Source of the DNA: Pedobacter yulinensis
Lineage (GTDB): Bacteria; Bacteroidota; Bacteroidia; Sphingobacteriales; Sphingobacteriaceae
NCBI RefSeq assembly: GCF_003029735.1
Contig: NZ_KZ686268.1
Span: 1,289,769 to 1,353,768 of the forward strand
DNA length: 64,000 nt
Reading direction: 5' to 3'
In this document: piece by piece, positions 46,167 through 55,500 of the stretch
Layout: every line of letters begins with the position of its first letter
How positions within the stretch are numbered: the stretch's first letter is position 1
Program-made: the position numbers and the translations under genes
The notes under the pieces: generated by a model
Seen by the model: only the letters and a program-made list of their open reading frames with translations
Databases searched by the model: none
Told to the model about the DNA's origin: nothing

Positions 46167-46340
46167 CTAGAACAGGATATCATCCTCTTCCAGCACGTCG
46201 CCGCTACCTCGGGCGGTATTGGTGCCGCAGCTAAACCCTGAACACAGGGAGTCTACTTCTTCAGATAACCTGGTTTCTGACAGGTTTGGTTTTACCAACT
46301 CTTTGCCTAGCAATGAGTTTTTCAGTTCTTCTTTAGTCAT
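46167..46340 (-). CDS. RiPP precursor peptide 1 (57 aa)
   Basis: A small gene below usual calling size. Leader MTKEELKNSLLGKELVKPN, then LSETRLSEEVDSLCSGFSC, core CGTNTARGSGDVLEEDDILF, stop TAG. Two core Cys (33, 38) flank S-G-F-S; one core Arg (44) follows CGTNTA. It is a paralogue of precursor 2 and identical in length. It lies 41 bp after the S41-family gene, followed by a strong terminator, so it should be the most abundant message of this segment. No signal peptide. Precursor status rests on the conserved leader/variable core pattern and the neighbouring maturation enzymes. Confidence 0.9.
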   Translation of the reverse strand: MTKEELKNSLLGKELVKPNLSETRLSEEVDSLCSGFSCGTNTARGSGDVLEEDDILF

Positions 46341-46381
46341 TTTGTTTAAATGAATTAGGTGAAAAAAATTGTTTATTATAT

Positions 46382-48193
46382 CTATCTCGAAATAGCAGTT
46401 TGAAGCACCTTATCACGATAAGGTTGCAGGTCCTGAACGTTGTCGATGCGTACCAGCACATCGGGCCTGATGCCCAGGCCCTCAATGCTCTGTTTGCCGG
46501 GCAGCAGTTTGCCCTCATTTGGCGAGTTGGTCAGAAAACTCACGCCTTCATCAGGCATCAACAGTTCATAGACAAAAGCGAGCGCACCGGCAGAAGCAGA
46601 TTTGCCCAAAATGGTAACGTTCCTGTTGTGTTGTTTAAGGTTGGCTGCGATCAGCTCTGCTGCGCAGGATGTCTTTTCGTCGATCAGGATCACAACCCGG
46701 CCGTCGGGCCGGAAACGGAATGGTGAGCGGTTTGCGTCCACCACGATAGAATCCCGGGCGCCGTTGCTGCGGTTCTGGAAGCCGCTGTATGTAAAATCAC
46801 CTGTTACGAAATAAGATACGAAACGTGCGCCGCCAATGACATCGCCGCCGCCGTTGCCGCGAAGGTCAAGAACCAGTTTTTTGCGCATGTTTATACTGTC
46901 CAGTTTGTTAATGAAATCGATCTGAAGCTCGTGGCTGACTTTGCCTAGCCGATAGTAGGCCACCGAATCATTCAGAAACCTGAACGTGTAATTGGCTGGC
47001 TTGAAATTCGGCGGAATGCGGTATTGTGCCTTTACGACATAGCTGTGCAGCGATTGCCTTCCTTGCGGATCGCGTATAGCGACCCTGACGGTGGTGCCTG
47101 GTTGCCGCCGCAACAGCTGTTCGGCTTTTCCGCCAGCTCTTTTTAAGGCGGCTGTCAGCCCAACCTCATCTATCGCCAGCAGTTCGCTTCCCATTGGGAT
47201 GTGCCGTTTCAGGGAATCGTCGAGAACGGCGGCTATCACATACTTCGCGCCGATCTGGTAAATGTAAACCGGGGTCTGGGTCTTTGCTTGCTTTCGGTGG
47301 CTATTGAGCCTGAAGTGGGGATCACCGTAAGCGTTTTCAATAAAGGCGCTGATGGAATCGACCATTTCGGATTTTGGGGCTGCGCTGAAGGCGCCGAAAC
47401 GCTGTCTCGCAGCAGCCAGGATCCTGTTTTTATCGAGCCTGCGTTCCCGATAAAACGGGTAGGCATCCATCAGCGCAAGCGCTACCGCTGGTATTGCAGT
47501 TTGCCCCAGCGGGCCCGGTTTACCCTCGATCAGCAGCGTGCCTTTGTAATTTTCCTCACGCTGCCCGGCAGGAAAATGCCCGAATACGCCGTAAGAGTCA
47601 AACGGGTGAAGGGGCTGCTTTTCCGCGTTGACCGGTGAAAAGGGGGGGCTCTGGAAAAAGGCCGCCGGCGATTTTGCCTTCCTGATCTGTGCGGAGCCGG
47701 CAAATGCGTCGGCAAGTACGAGCAGCGCCGGTTTCCCGGGGTCAAGCGCTTCAAAATTCACATACAACTCCAGCCGGTCTGCAGGACCATATGCTGGTAA
47801 GCTCTCCAGTTTTGATTCTACAGGAAGCTGATAACCGTTCTCCCTGAGCGTAACAGCCGCCAATGGGTAGATTTTCTCTTTCGTTTTTAAAGAAAAGCGG
47901 AGGCTTCTGATGTTCCTGGTAAAAAACCGGGTAAAAAAGACATCGGGCTGCTTCGGGTGGTTCGTCTGGAGCAAATAGCTTTGCGCATTTTCTGTAACCT
48001 GCAACGCCCGGGTTATCTCCGGATAGGCCTGTTGGGTCTGGTAGGCCGGGAAATAAAAGGGAACGGTTTGCCTGGTATCGCCGGCAGGCAGCCTGAAGGC
48101 CGTATCGGTATGCATGGTCTGGTACCAAACCTGCAGCTGTGCCCGGGCACTGCCGGCGAGCAGAACGAAAAAAAACAAAATTCGCAAGATCAT
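46382..48193 (-). CDS. Secreted S41-family protein with altered active site
   Basis: 603 residues with signal peptide (RILFFFVLLAGSARA). The C-terminal half is an S41 domain: RKKLVLDLRGNGGGDVIGG near residue 440 and VVILIDEKTSCAAELIAANL near residue 500. At the position of the catalytic Ser (SxSAAE in the family) stands Cys510, and the usual Lys motif (FGKG) is replaced by GKSASAGAL. It may be a Cys/Ser-other type hydrolase or an inactive binding protein. The middle contains a PDZ-like region. It is second in the operon, 85 bp after the NusG-type gene and just before the precursors. Possibly trims, senses or protects against the product in the periplasm. Confidence 0.75.
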   Translation of the reverse strand: MILRILFFFVLLAGSARAQLQVWYQTMHTDTAFRLPAGDTRQTVPFYFPAYQTQQAYPEITRALQVTENAQSYLLQTNHPKQPDVFFTRFFTRNIRSLRFSLKTKEKIYPLAAVTLRENGYQLPVESKLESLPAYGPADRLELYVNFEALDPGKPALLVLADAFAGSAQIRKAKSPAAFFQSPPFSPVNAEKQPLHPFDSYGVFGHFPAGQREENYKGTLLIEGKPGPLGQTAIPAVALALMDAYPFYRERRLDKNRILAAARQRFGAFSAAPKSEMVDSISAFIENAYGDPHFRLNSHRKQAKTQTPVYIYQIGAKYVIAAVLDDSLKRHIPMGSELLAIDEVGLTAALKRAGGKAEQLLRRQPGTTVRVAIRDPQGRQSLHSYVVKAQYRIPPNFKPANYTFRFLNDSVAYYRLGKVSHELQIDFINKLDSINMRKKLVLDLRGNGGGDVIGGARFVSYFVTGDFTYSGFQNRSNGARDSIVVDANRSPFRFRPDGRVVILIDEKTSCAAELIAANLKQHNRNVTILGKSASAGALAFVYELLMPDEGVSFLTNSPNEGKLLPGKQSIEGLGIRPDVLVRIDNVQDLQPYRDKVLQTAISR

Positions 48194-48278
48194 ACTGGGG
48201 TGCAGGCTGAATAAGGCAGCGGCAGATTTAACGCTTCGCTTTCGTCAACTATTGGTGTCTTGATGTCCGGCAAGGCTG

Positions 48279-48803
48279 TCAGACGGCTTCGCCGATATAC
48301 GATGCGGGAAGGGTAAGGGTGATGTTTTGTTTTAGCGAAGAAAGATTGAGCCAAACCCTGATTTTATGCTGATTGCTGACAGTCAGTATCTGGCAGAATA
48401 AACCTTTCAGGGGACCGAACAGGATCTGGCGCGAATCGCCGACGCGCGGCAGACGCTTGCCAACTTCAAGGTCTTCGGCGTCTTCAATCAGCAGAATATC
48501 CCTGATCTTGTTAATTTCCTCTACGCTTACCCGGGCATATTCCTGCCCGAAGCGGATAAAATTGAAGGCGCCGCTGGCTTTCAGTGCAAGGTGGAAGTCT
48601 TTAAGCGAACGCAGGAACACAAAAACGTAAGAAGGGAAGAGCGGTAAAACAATGGTTTTCTTTCGATCGCTCCATTGCCGGCTAACTTGTTTAAGGGGAA
48701 GAAACGATTGTAACGAAAACCGGTTCATTTCCTGCTGGACTTTTGCTTCATGTTTCGTTTTTACCTGCAAAACATGCCATCCGTTGAAATTTTGCTGTAT
48801 CAT
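48279..48803 (-). CDS. NusG paralogue / UpxY-type antiterminator
   Basis: A 174-residue protein from ATG 48803 (MIQQNFNGWHVLQVKTKHEA); a longer frame adds 15 unconserved residues. The NGN domain is visible (GWHVLQVKTKHEAKVQQEM, then LPLFPSYVFVFLRSLKDFH) and a C-terminal KOW region (RVGDSRQILFGPLKGLFCQI). Specialised NusG paralogues such as UpxY and LoaP bind RNA polymerase in one operon and suppress termination in it, often for polysaccharide or antibiotic genes. It is first in this long operon, which contains an internal terminator, so operon-specific antitermination is likely. Confidence 0.88.
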   Translation of the reverse strand: MIQQNFNGWHVLQVKTKHEAKVQQEMNRFSLQSFLPLKQVSRQWSDRKKTIVLPLFPSYVFVFLRSLKDFHLALKASGAFNFIRFGQEYARVSVEEINKIRDILLIEDAEDLEVGKRLPRVGDSRQILFGPLKGLFCQILTVSNQHKIRVWLNLSSLKQNITLTLPASYIGEAV

Positions 48804-49384
48804 ACAATAGGGGTTGAGTGATGAGCTGATATGGCTTCGCCGCTGCAAGTCACAGGTAGCGGCTTGTAAAAATTCAATCGTGTTTTTGAGGGAGAACTTT
48901 AGATGCCGGCCTGGTCAGGGCCCGCAGCCTGCAACCGGTTTTCCCGGGCGCAGGTCATGATGTCGTTATCGTCTTTTAAAAACGGGCTCATTTCTCAAAT
49001 CGTATGTGCAAAATCAAAATTTTTAGCCAAGTGTGTGGTTTAAGTAGTAAAAAATGCGCATTCTGCTTTTGAAACAGCGTTTTTTGAGGTTTTTTTTGTT
49101 TAAGCATGTTAACCGGGTGCTAACCGGGTCATGTTTGCCCGGTGTGCTGCTAGCCAAGCGGGTTTAAATTGGTTTTTATCCTTGATCAGCCTGCAGGCAG
49201 ACAATAAACGCTATTAATTCGCTTCGGTTACTGCTAGTTGTTCCTGAAGATCGATCGATCAGTAGCTCGTTGTTACCTGGCTTATGTGTGGCGCGGCGCC
49301 TGCATTAAAGCGGGGCTGCCAGGGTCTATATTTGCAGACCCTCCATAAACTTAAGCCTGCAAAAGTGTGTTGCAAAACCACACG
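48804..49384. promoter_or_regulatory. Cluster upstream region with tandem TAACCGGGT repeats
   Basis: 581 bp without a gene between the NusG-type gene and a lipoprotein gene (both minus strand). No clear TTTG-N20-TAnnTTTG promoter was found for the minus strand. TAACCGGGT occurs twice (49110-49118 and 49121-49129) with an 11-bp period, one helical turn, near a related GCCCGGT at 49137-49143. These could be operator half-sites. This region must hold the cluster promoter and the recruitment site for the NusG paralogue, if one exists. Confidence 0.4.
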
Positions 49385-50116
49385 TTACTGCCCAGGGAGT
49401 TTCACCAGCCGGTCTTCCGGAAGATCATATTCGTAGATCAAGTCATCTTCTACGCCAATAAAAAGCCATTGAACAATTTGGCTTCCATTTGCTCCGGCCG
49501 TTGCGATACCGACAACGGTGTATAGCCGGTTTTCCCGCTCTCTTGTCTCAATCGAATAGGTTAATGCTTGCTGTTGCCTGATCGCGAGGCGTAAGAGTGG
49601 ATTACTGGTCCCGGCCAGATAGTATTCAGTTGACAGGTAGATCTTATCTAGGTGACGAGAAGTATAGTTTTCGTCAGTTGGCCAGGTATAGTTGAGCTGC
49701 TTGCCGTAGTACTTTCGAAACCTCGAAACGGGGCCATCGCCGGTCTTTTGCACCGCCAGAAGTTTCCTGGCCGGCACCCGGACGGCATTGCCCGGCACGG
49801 TGATGGTGCTGTCTTTCCAGGTAACGCGGACGAGGTCGCCCCGGTTCAGGCTGCTATCGGCTTTATCGATCATGAACGTGTACGTACTGTTGCCTCTTCT
49901 CGCCATGAACTGATCCTGATTACTGCCATCGAGATATTTGATAAAGGTCATCCCGGTCAGGTGCCGGGGTTTACTGGTATAGACTTTTTTATGGAACGCC
50001 TGCGCGGCCCCGGGCTCCGGGCTAACCGGGGCAGACTGCCTGGCCGGTCCTGAGGTGCAAGCCAGTATGCTGCCCAGAATCAGGCTTATGGCGATCATAC
50101 ATGTAGCCTTTGACAT
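49385..50116 (-). CDS. Lipoprotein, unknown function
   Basis: 243 residues from ATG 50116 with lipoprotein signal (MSKATCMIAISLILGSILAC, Cys at residue 20). The longer reading begins far upstream inside untranslatable sequence and is rejected. The mature part is mostly beta (VRVTWKDSTITVPGNAVRVP; YSIETRERENRLYTVVGIAT). I recognise no family. It is the first gene beyond the RiPP cluster region, same strand. Membership of the cluster is doubtful given the 581-bp gap. Confidence 0.65.
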   Translation of the reverse strand: MSKATCMIAISLILGSILACTSGPARQSAPVSPEPGAAQAFHKKVYTSKPRHLTGMTFIKYLDGSNQDQFMARRGNSTYTFMIDKADSSLNRGDLVRVTWKDSTITVPGNAVRVPARKLLAVQKTGDGPVSRFRKYYGKQLNYTWPTDENYTSRHLDKIYLSTEYYLAGTSNPLLRLAIRQQQALTYSIETRERENRLYTVVGIATAGANGSQIVQWLFIGVEDDLIYEYDLPEDRLVKLPGQ

Positions 50117-50228
50117 TGGTTTATGGATGAGCTTGGGGACCGTAGCACGTGAGAACCGAACACTTATGCAGCCAAAAGCGCTGGTTATGCCGATTGCCTG
50201 GCACACCCGCAGCACAAATGACAATTGC

Positions 50229-50504
50229 TTAAAAATCGAACAGATCGCCCAGGAAAGATTCTTTTTTTTTGTAATGCGGTCTTTTATGGTGGTCGCGGTG
50301 TTCCCGCTCATGGCCGTGGTAAGGTTCCTGCCGGCCAAAATCAGCGCCGGGGGTACTGCTCTGCGCTGATGCTGCAGATCGTTCGATAATCTTGTCCAGC
50401 TCGCCACGGTCTAACCATACACCACGGCAGCTCGGGCAATAGTCGATTTCTATTCCGTTTCTTTCGCTCATCAGCAGGGTTTCATTACAGGCAGGACATT
50501 TCAT
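50229..50504 (-). CDS. zf-TFIIB domain protein
   Basis: 91 residues with a zinc ribbon MKCPACNETLLMSERNG and IDYCPSCRGVWLDRGELDKI (CxxC...CxxC plus the WLDRGEL signature of the zf-TFIIB family), then a His/Lys-rich tail (GHEREHRDHHKRPHYKKKES) ending FLGDLFDF. Common in bacteria; function unknown, presumably metal or nucleic-acid binding. The start at 50504 is fixed by the first CxxC. It is divergent from the DUF1810 gene across 88 bp. Confidence 0.88.
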   Translation of the reverse strand: MKCPACNETLLMSERNGIEIDYCPSCRGVWLDRGELDKIIERSAASAQSSTPGADFGRQEPYHGHEREHRDHHKRPHYKKKESFLGDLFDF

Positions 50505-50592
50505 AATAGATAATTTTGTAAACAGGTCAGGTGACGTGTAAAACCCGCAACAATCCGGCCAGTAGGGTGTTTTAAGAACAGACAATAGCGAA

Positions 50593-51012
50593 ATGGAAGA
50601 TAAATATCACCTGAGCCGTTTTACAGATGCCCAGCGCCAGGATTTCGACCGCGCATACGCAGAGATCAAGGCTGGCCGAAAAGTGACGCACTGGATGTGG
50701 TACATTTTTCCGCAGCTCAGCGGACTTGGTTTCAGCAGCATGGCCCAGCGGTATGGCATCGGCAGCCTGAACGAAGCGGCCGCCTACCTGCAACACCCTG
50801 TATTGGGGCCTAGGCTGATTTCCATCTGTGAAGCCTTGTTGCGCCTGGAAGAAAACAATGCCACCCGCATTATGGGTTCGCCCGACGATATGAAACTGCG
50901 CTCTTCCATGACGTTGTTTTCGGCTGTGCCGGGCGCCGACGCGGTGTTCCAGGCTGTTCTGAGCAAGTTCTTCAGTGGTATGAAAGACGAGCAGACACTA
51001 CAGCGCATCTAG
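50593..51012 (+). CDS. DUF1810 family protein
   Basis: 139 residues, alpha-helical, starting MEDKYHLSRFTDAQRQDFDR with the family motif KVTHWMWYIFPQLSGLG near residue 30 and SPDDMKLRSSMTLF near residue 100. DUF1810 proteins are small, single-domain and widespread; some related domains occur with ADP-ribose/NADAR-type proteins, but no activity is established to my knowledge. Single gene on the plus strand before the FecR gene. Confidence 0.88.
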   Translation: MEDKYHLSRFTDAQRQDFDRAYAEIKAGRKVTHWMWYIFPQLSGLGFSSMAQRYGIGSLNEAAAYLQHPVLGPRLISICEALLRLEENNATRIMGSPDDMKLRSSMTLFSAVPGADAVFQAVLSKFFSGMKDEQTLQRI

Positions 51013-51238
51013 CTGCTGTTTGCGGCTTGACCTGTCAAACAGAATTCAAGCTTTCCTTCCGGCCCGGGGTAGGCGCCCCCGGCTAGCCGGAAATCCGAAC
51101 CCGGCTGCAATCAGTCTTCGTTTGTCAGCGCTGTTCAACAGGTCCGCGTGTTTTTCCAAAAAAAAAAACTGCGTGGCAGCTAACGGCTGGCCAGGTTTGA
51201 AGGGTTATGTCTATAAAAAGGGAGGTGCCTCCCGGCAT

Positions 51239-52369
51239 ATGGATAAAAAAAGACTTCAATATCTGCTTGATCAACAACACTGCCAGCGGCTTACCACAGC
51301 AGAAGAACAAGAACTGAACGCCTGGTTTGGTACGCTGCATTTTGATCCCGGGCTCGACGCATTGACCGAAGAGCAGCAGGACCAGCGCTACCGCCGTTTT
51401 AAAAGCCGCCTGGCCCAGCCGGTCAAATGGCCGCGGGTGTTCGCTGTCGCTGCTTCGGTTGTTCTTCTCGCTTCGCTCGCACTGCTTTTGCACAAAACTG
51501 AACCTGCGGCACAGAGATTCGTTGCGCCGGGCAAGGCTGCCAGCGCCAGAATTTTACCCGGCTCCGACCAGGCTATACTCGAAATGGGCGGGGGCCGGGA
51601 GGTTACGCTCGATGGAAAACCGGCAGGCTCCAAGTTGCGCTTTCTAAACGGCAGCCAGGTCATCAGGCAGGGAAACGGACACGTGTCTTATGCGCTGGCC
51701 GGGCATACGTCGTCGTCTGAGATCAATGCCATTCGCACCCCGCGTGGGGGGCAGTACCGCGTTACGCTTTCAGATGGTACAAACGTATGGTTAAACGCGG
51801 CTTCTTCGATCAGTTTTCCGGTTAGTTTCCATAACCACAAGACGCGGAAGGTGACGTTGACAGGCCAGGCGTATTTCGAAGTTGCCAGGTCAGCGACGCA
51901 GCCTTTCGTGGTAGCCGTCTCTTCATCCACGCACGCCGAACGACAAATGGAAGTCGAAGTATTGGGAACGCATTTCGATGTCATGGCGTATGATGACGAA
52001 TCCGCCTTCCATGCCACGCTGATAGAGGGCTCGGTGCGGGTGCGTGCCGCGGGTGGGCTGGAAACCATCAAACCCGGGCAGCGCGCAAGCGTTGACCGGC
52101 AGATGCGCGTTGTTGCTGCCGACACCGAGACGGCCATTGCCTGGAAAAACGGGATCACCGCCTTCCGTGAAGCGCGGATTGAAAGCATCATGCGCCAAAT
52201 TTCCCGCTGGTACAACGTGGATGTGGTCTATGACGGCAAAGTGAATAACCGGCTTTTCACCGGCGAGATTTCCAGAAGATCGAGCCTGGCACAGGTGCTG
52301 CGGGTTTTGGAGCTGAGCAAAATAGCATTTGAAACAAGGGGCCGCACCATCGTGGTGAAGCCCCAGTAA
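51239..52369 (+). CDS. FecR-type anti-sigma factor
   Basis: 376 residues from ATG 51239 (MDKKRLQYLLDQQHCQRLTT); the longer in-frame reading spans a poly-A tract and is not used. A cytosolic sigma-binding region (residues 1-60) is followed by one TM segment (VFAVAASVVLLASLALLLHK), the FecR domain (TPRGGQYRVTLSDGTNVWLN near residue 165) and the C-terminal DUF4974 domain (NRLFTGEISRRSSLAQVLRV). It transmits a signal from an STN-type SusC to an ECF sigma factor. The sigma gene usually precedes FecR; here it is absent and lies at 58806-59393 on the other strand. Confidence 0.93.
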   Translation: MDKKRLQYLLDQQHCQRLTTAEEQELNAWFGTLHFDPGLDALTEEQQDQRYRRFKSRLAQPVKWPRVFAVAASVVLLASLALLLHKTEPAAQRFVAPGKAASARILPGSDQAILEMGGGREVTLDGKPAGSKLRFLNGSQVIRQGNGHVSYALAGHTSSSEINAIRTPRGGQYRVTLSDGTNVWLNAASSISFPVSFHNHKTRKVTLTGQAYFEVARSATQPFVVAVSSSTHAERQMEVEVLGTHFDVMAYDDESAFHATLIEGSVRVRAAGGLETIKPGQRASVDRQMRVVAADTETAIAWKNGITAFREARIESIMRQISRWYNVDVVYDGKVNNRLFTGEISRRSSLAQVLRVLELSKIAFETRGRTIVVKPQ

Positions 52370-52524
52370 GATAAAGTCCAGGTAATTTAATTTACAAACA
52401 GCGCAGTATGAAATAAAAAGTAGCAGGCAAAAAAAACGGCAATGCGTCAACATTGCCGAATACCACCACAAGGGTGCAGCCAATAAAACGAGTTCGAAAT
52501 CATTTAATTAACCAGTACAAAAGT

Positions 52525-55500
52525 ATGAATTTTTACACATGTCGTTTGCGCCTGCAAACGGCCGGGAGGCGATACGCCCAAATATTTCGCATCATGAAAG
52601 TAATCATTGCCTGCATTTTCTTCGCATGCGCAGGCGTTTCAGCAAAAAGTGTGGCACAGATCACCCTGTCTGAGCAGAACGCCAGTCTAGAAAAGATCGT
52701 AGCAAAAATAAAGAAGCAGTCGGGGTTCCTGTTTTGGTATGAGAGCGGGTTGCTCAGAAAAGCGGCGCCAATAACCGTAAAACTGAAGAACGCCTCCATC
52801 TCTGAAATTATGGATGCCTGCCTGAAGAATCAGCCGCTTACCTACAGCATTGTGGACCAGACAGTTGTCATTACCGAGGCAGCGGTCAGGCATCCGGCAG
52901 CGCCGAAACAGACCGATATCAGGGGCAAGGTGGTTGATGACCAGGGCGCACCGCTGATCGGTGCCACTGTTAGAGTAAAGAACAGCACGCGGGTGGCCAT
53001 TACCGATGCCAATGGTTCCTTCCAGTTAAGCGCGGTAAGTCCGGCCGATGTGCTGGTTGTCAGTTATACCGGCTATCTGGCGCTGGAAGTGCCGGCTGGC
53101 AATGGGCAGGCGCTGACCATCGCCCTGAAACAGGATGCGGCCAGTCTATCTGACATCGTCGTTGTAGGTTATGGCACCAAGCGTAAAGCCGAACTGACCG
53201 GTTCAGTCGCAGTGATCGACATGAAAAGCAAGGAACAGCAAACGTTAACCAATGCCTCCCAGGCCCTGTACGGCGCCTCAGGCCTATGGGTTAACCAGAG
53301 CGGCGCCAAGCCGGGGAACGATGGCACAACCATCCGCATCCGGGGTGTCAATACCCTGAGCAATGCGAATCCGCTCGTGCTGCTCGATGGGGTGGAATAT
53401 TCGTTGTCGGAAATTGATCCCAACAACATTGAAACCATTACTGTGCTGAAAGATGCCTCAGCGGCCATTTATGGGTCCAAATCATCCAATGGTGTTATCC
53501 TGATCACATCAAAAACCGGTAAAAAGGGGACGCCGCAGGTCGAATACCGGTCAAACTTTGCCATCCAGCAGGCGACCTACCTGCCTGATGTGGTTACAGA
53601 TCCCATTCAATATATGGAAATGCGCAACCAGGCCGAGATCAATTCAGGAAAATTGCCAACCGGTGTAAGTTACACGCCAGCCCAAATTGCCGAATACCGA
53701 AGCGGACTGGGTACCGATAACGATGTGTACCCGGCCTCAGACTGGTTTGATATTGTGTTCAGGAATGGCTTCGTCCAGCAGCACAACCTGCGCGCCTCGG
53801 GTGGCGGCGACGCGGTGACTTACACCATGGCAGGCGGGTACATGGACCAGAAAGGCCTCTTCATTGCAAATGACGACGCCAAACGTTATTCTTTCGACCT
53901 GAAGGTTGATGCCCAGCTCAGCCCCAGGCTGAAAGTGGGCGGAAGCCTGGTGGGCAATGTGCGCAACTTTAACGAAGTGGGTTATGGTACGCAAACCGTA
54001 CTGAGTGTCGTGATGCGGGGACTGCCCATCATGTCTGATTATAAGCAAGGCGAGCTTTACGGCAGCTCCTGGCTGGCAACCCCCGGTCGGGGCAATTATG
54101 AGAATCCCAGAATGGAAGTAGAGCAGGGGCTGACCCGCCGCAACATCCAGGATTTCCTGACCCGGGTCACGGTCCAATACAAACTTCCTATTAATATTAC
54201 CTATGACGCAAACCTTGGCTACCGCAAGCGTGATACCTGGAGCAAAGACTACATCCCGCTCATGCGCACCATCAATAACAAAACGGGCGAGATCAGGAAT
54301 TTCAATTTCGGCACACCTCCGCGCGTCAAGGAATGGGATGGAAACGAAGCTTACTATACCTTATCGCACCGGCTTTCGTGGCAAGCGAAAATTGCTGCGC
54401 ACCATTCCCTGTCTGCCATGGTTGGTCAGGATTACTGGTATTATGACCTGAAAAATTTCCAGGGGTACAAGCAAGGTTTTTTCGACAATACACTTACCGA
54501 TCTCAATGCCTCGACCAGCCAGCTCAATGCGCAGGTAACGGGCAGCTCATCGATTGAAAAACTGGCTTCATTCTACAGCAGACTGGCCTATGATTTCAAA
54601 GACAAATACCTGTTGGAAGCTACATTCCGCTACGATGGTTCCTCGCGGTTCGCTCCGGGCAACCAATGGAGTTTCTTTCCCTCTTTCCTGGCGGGGTGGA
54701 GAATTGATAAGGAAGACTTTTTCGGCGAAGGGAAAGCGATCAGCCTGCTTAAACTACGTGCCTCTTATGGAAAACTGGGTAACCAGGCGGTAGCGCTTTA
54801 CAGTTACCTGAACAACGTATCGACCAGCGGTTTCCAGTATAGCTTTGGCGGCGTGGAAACCGGCGGTGCAGCCGTTACCAGTCTGTCTGACCGCAACATT
54901 CGCTGGGAAACGACAGCTTCCTATAATATCGGCCTGGACATGGCTGCCTTTTCCGGTAAGCTGGACCTTTCGGCCGATGTTTTTAAAAAACGGACCAGCG
55001 GTATCCTGAGGCCTATCGGTATTCCGTCGCAAGTGGGCGGGTTGAACGGGCCGGTAACCAATATCGGCGTGGTCGATAACACGGGTTATGAAGTAAGTGC
55101 GGGCTACCGGGACCAATTCGGCAACGTCTCCGTCGGCATTAATGCCTCGGCGAGTTACGTGCGTAACAAGGTCGTCGACCTGCGCGATGAGCAAATCATC
55201 AGCGGGCGCTTCATTACAAAGGAAGGTTATCCCATCCAGTCGTACTACCTGCTTCAGGACGATGGTTACTACCAGTCGCAGGATGAGATCAACAATGGTG
55301 TTAATTACGGTACCACGAGTAAACTGCGCCCCGGTTATATCAAATATGTAAACCAGAACGGCGACAAGGTCATTAACGGTGACGACCGGATCATTACCGG
55401 GAGCTCTATTCCGAAATACAATTATTCATTTGGCACCATGACCGAGTACAAAGGCTTCCGCCTGGAAACACAGTTCCAGGGGGTGCTTGGTGTGGACGTT

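Noticed and set aside
51161..51171. Poly-A run before FecR as a frameshift site
   Set aside because: It lies upstream of the chosen FecR start, in non-coding sequence, so no frame is affected.
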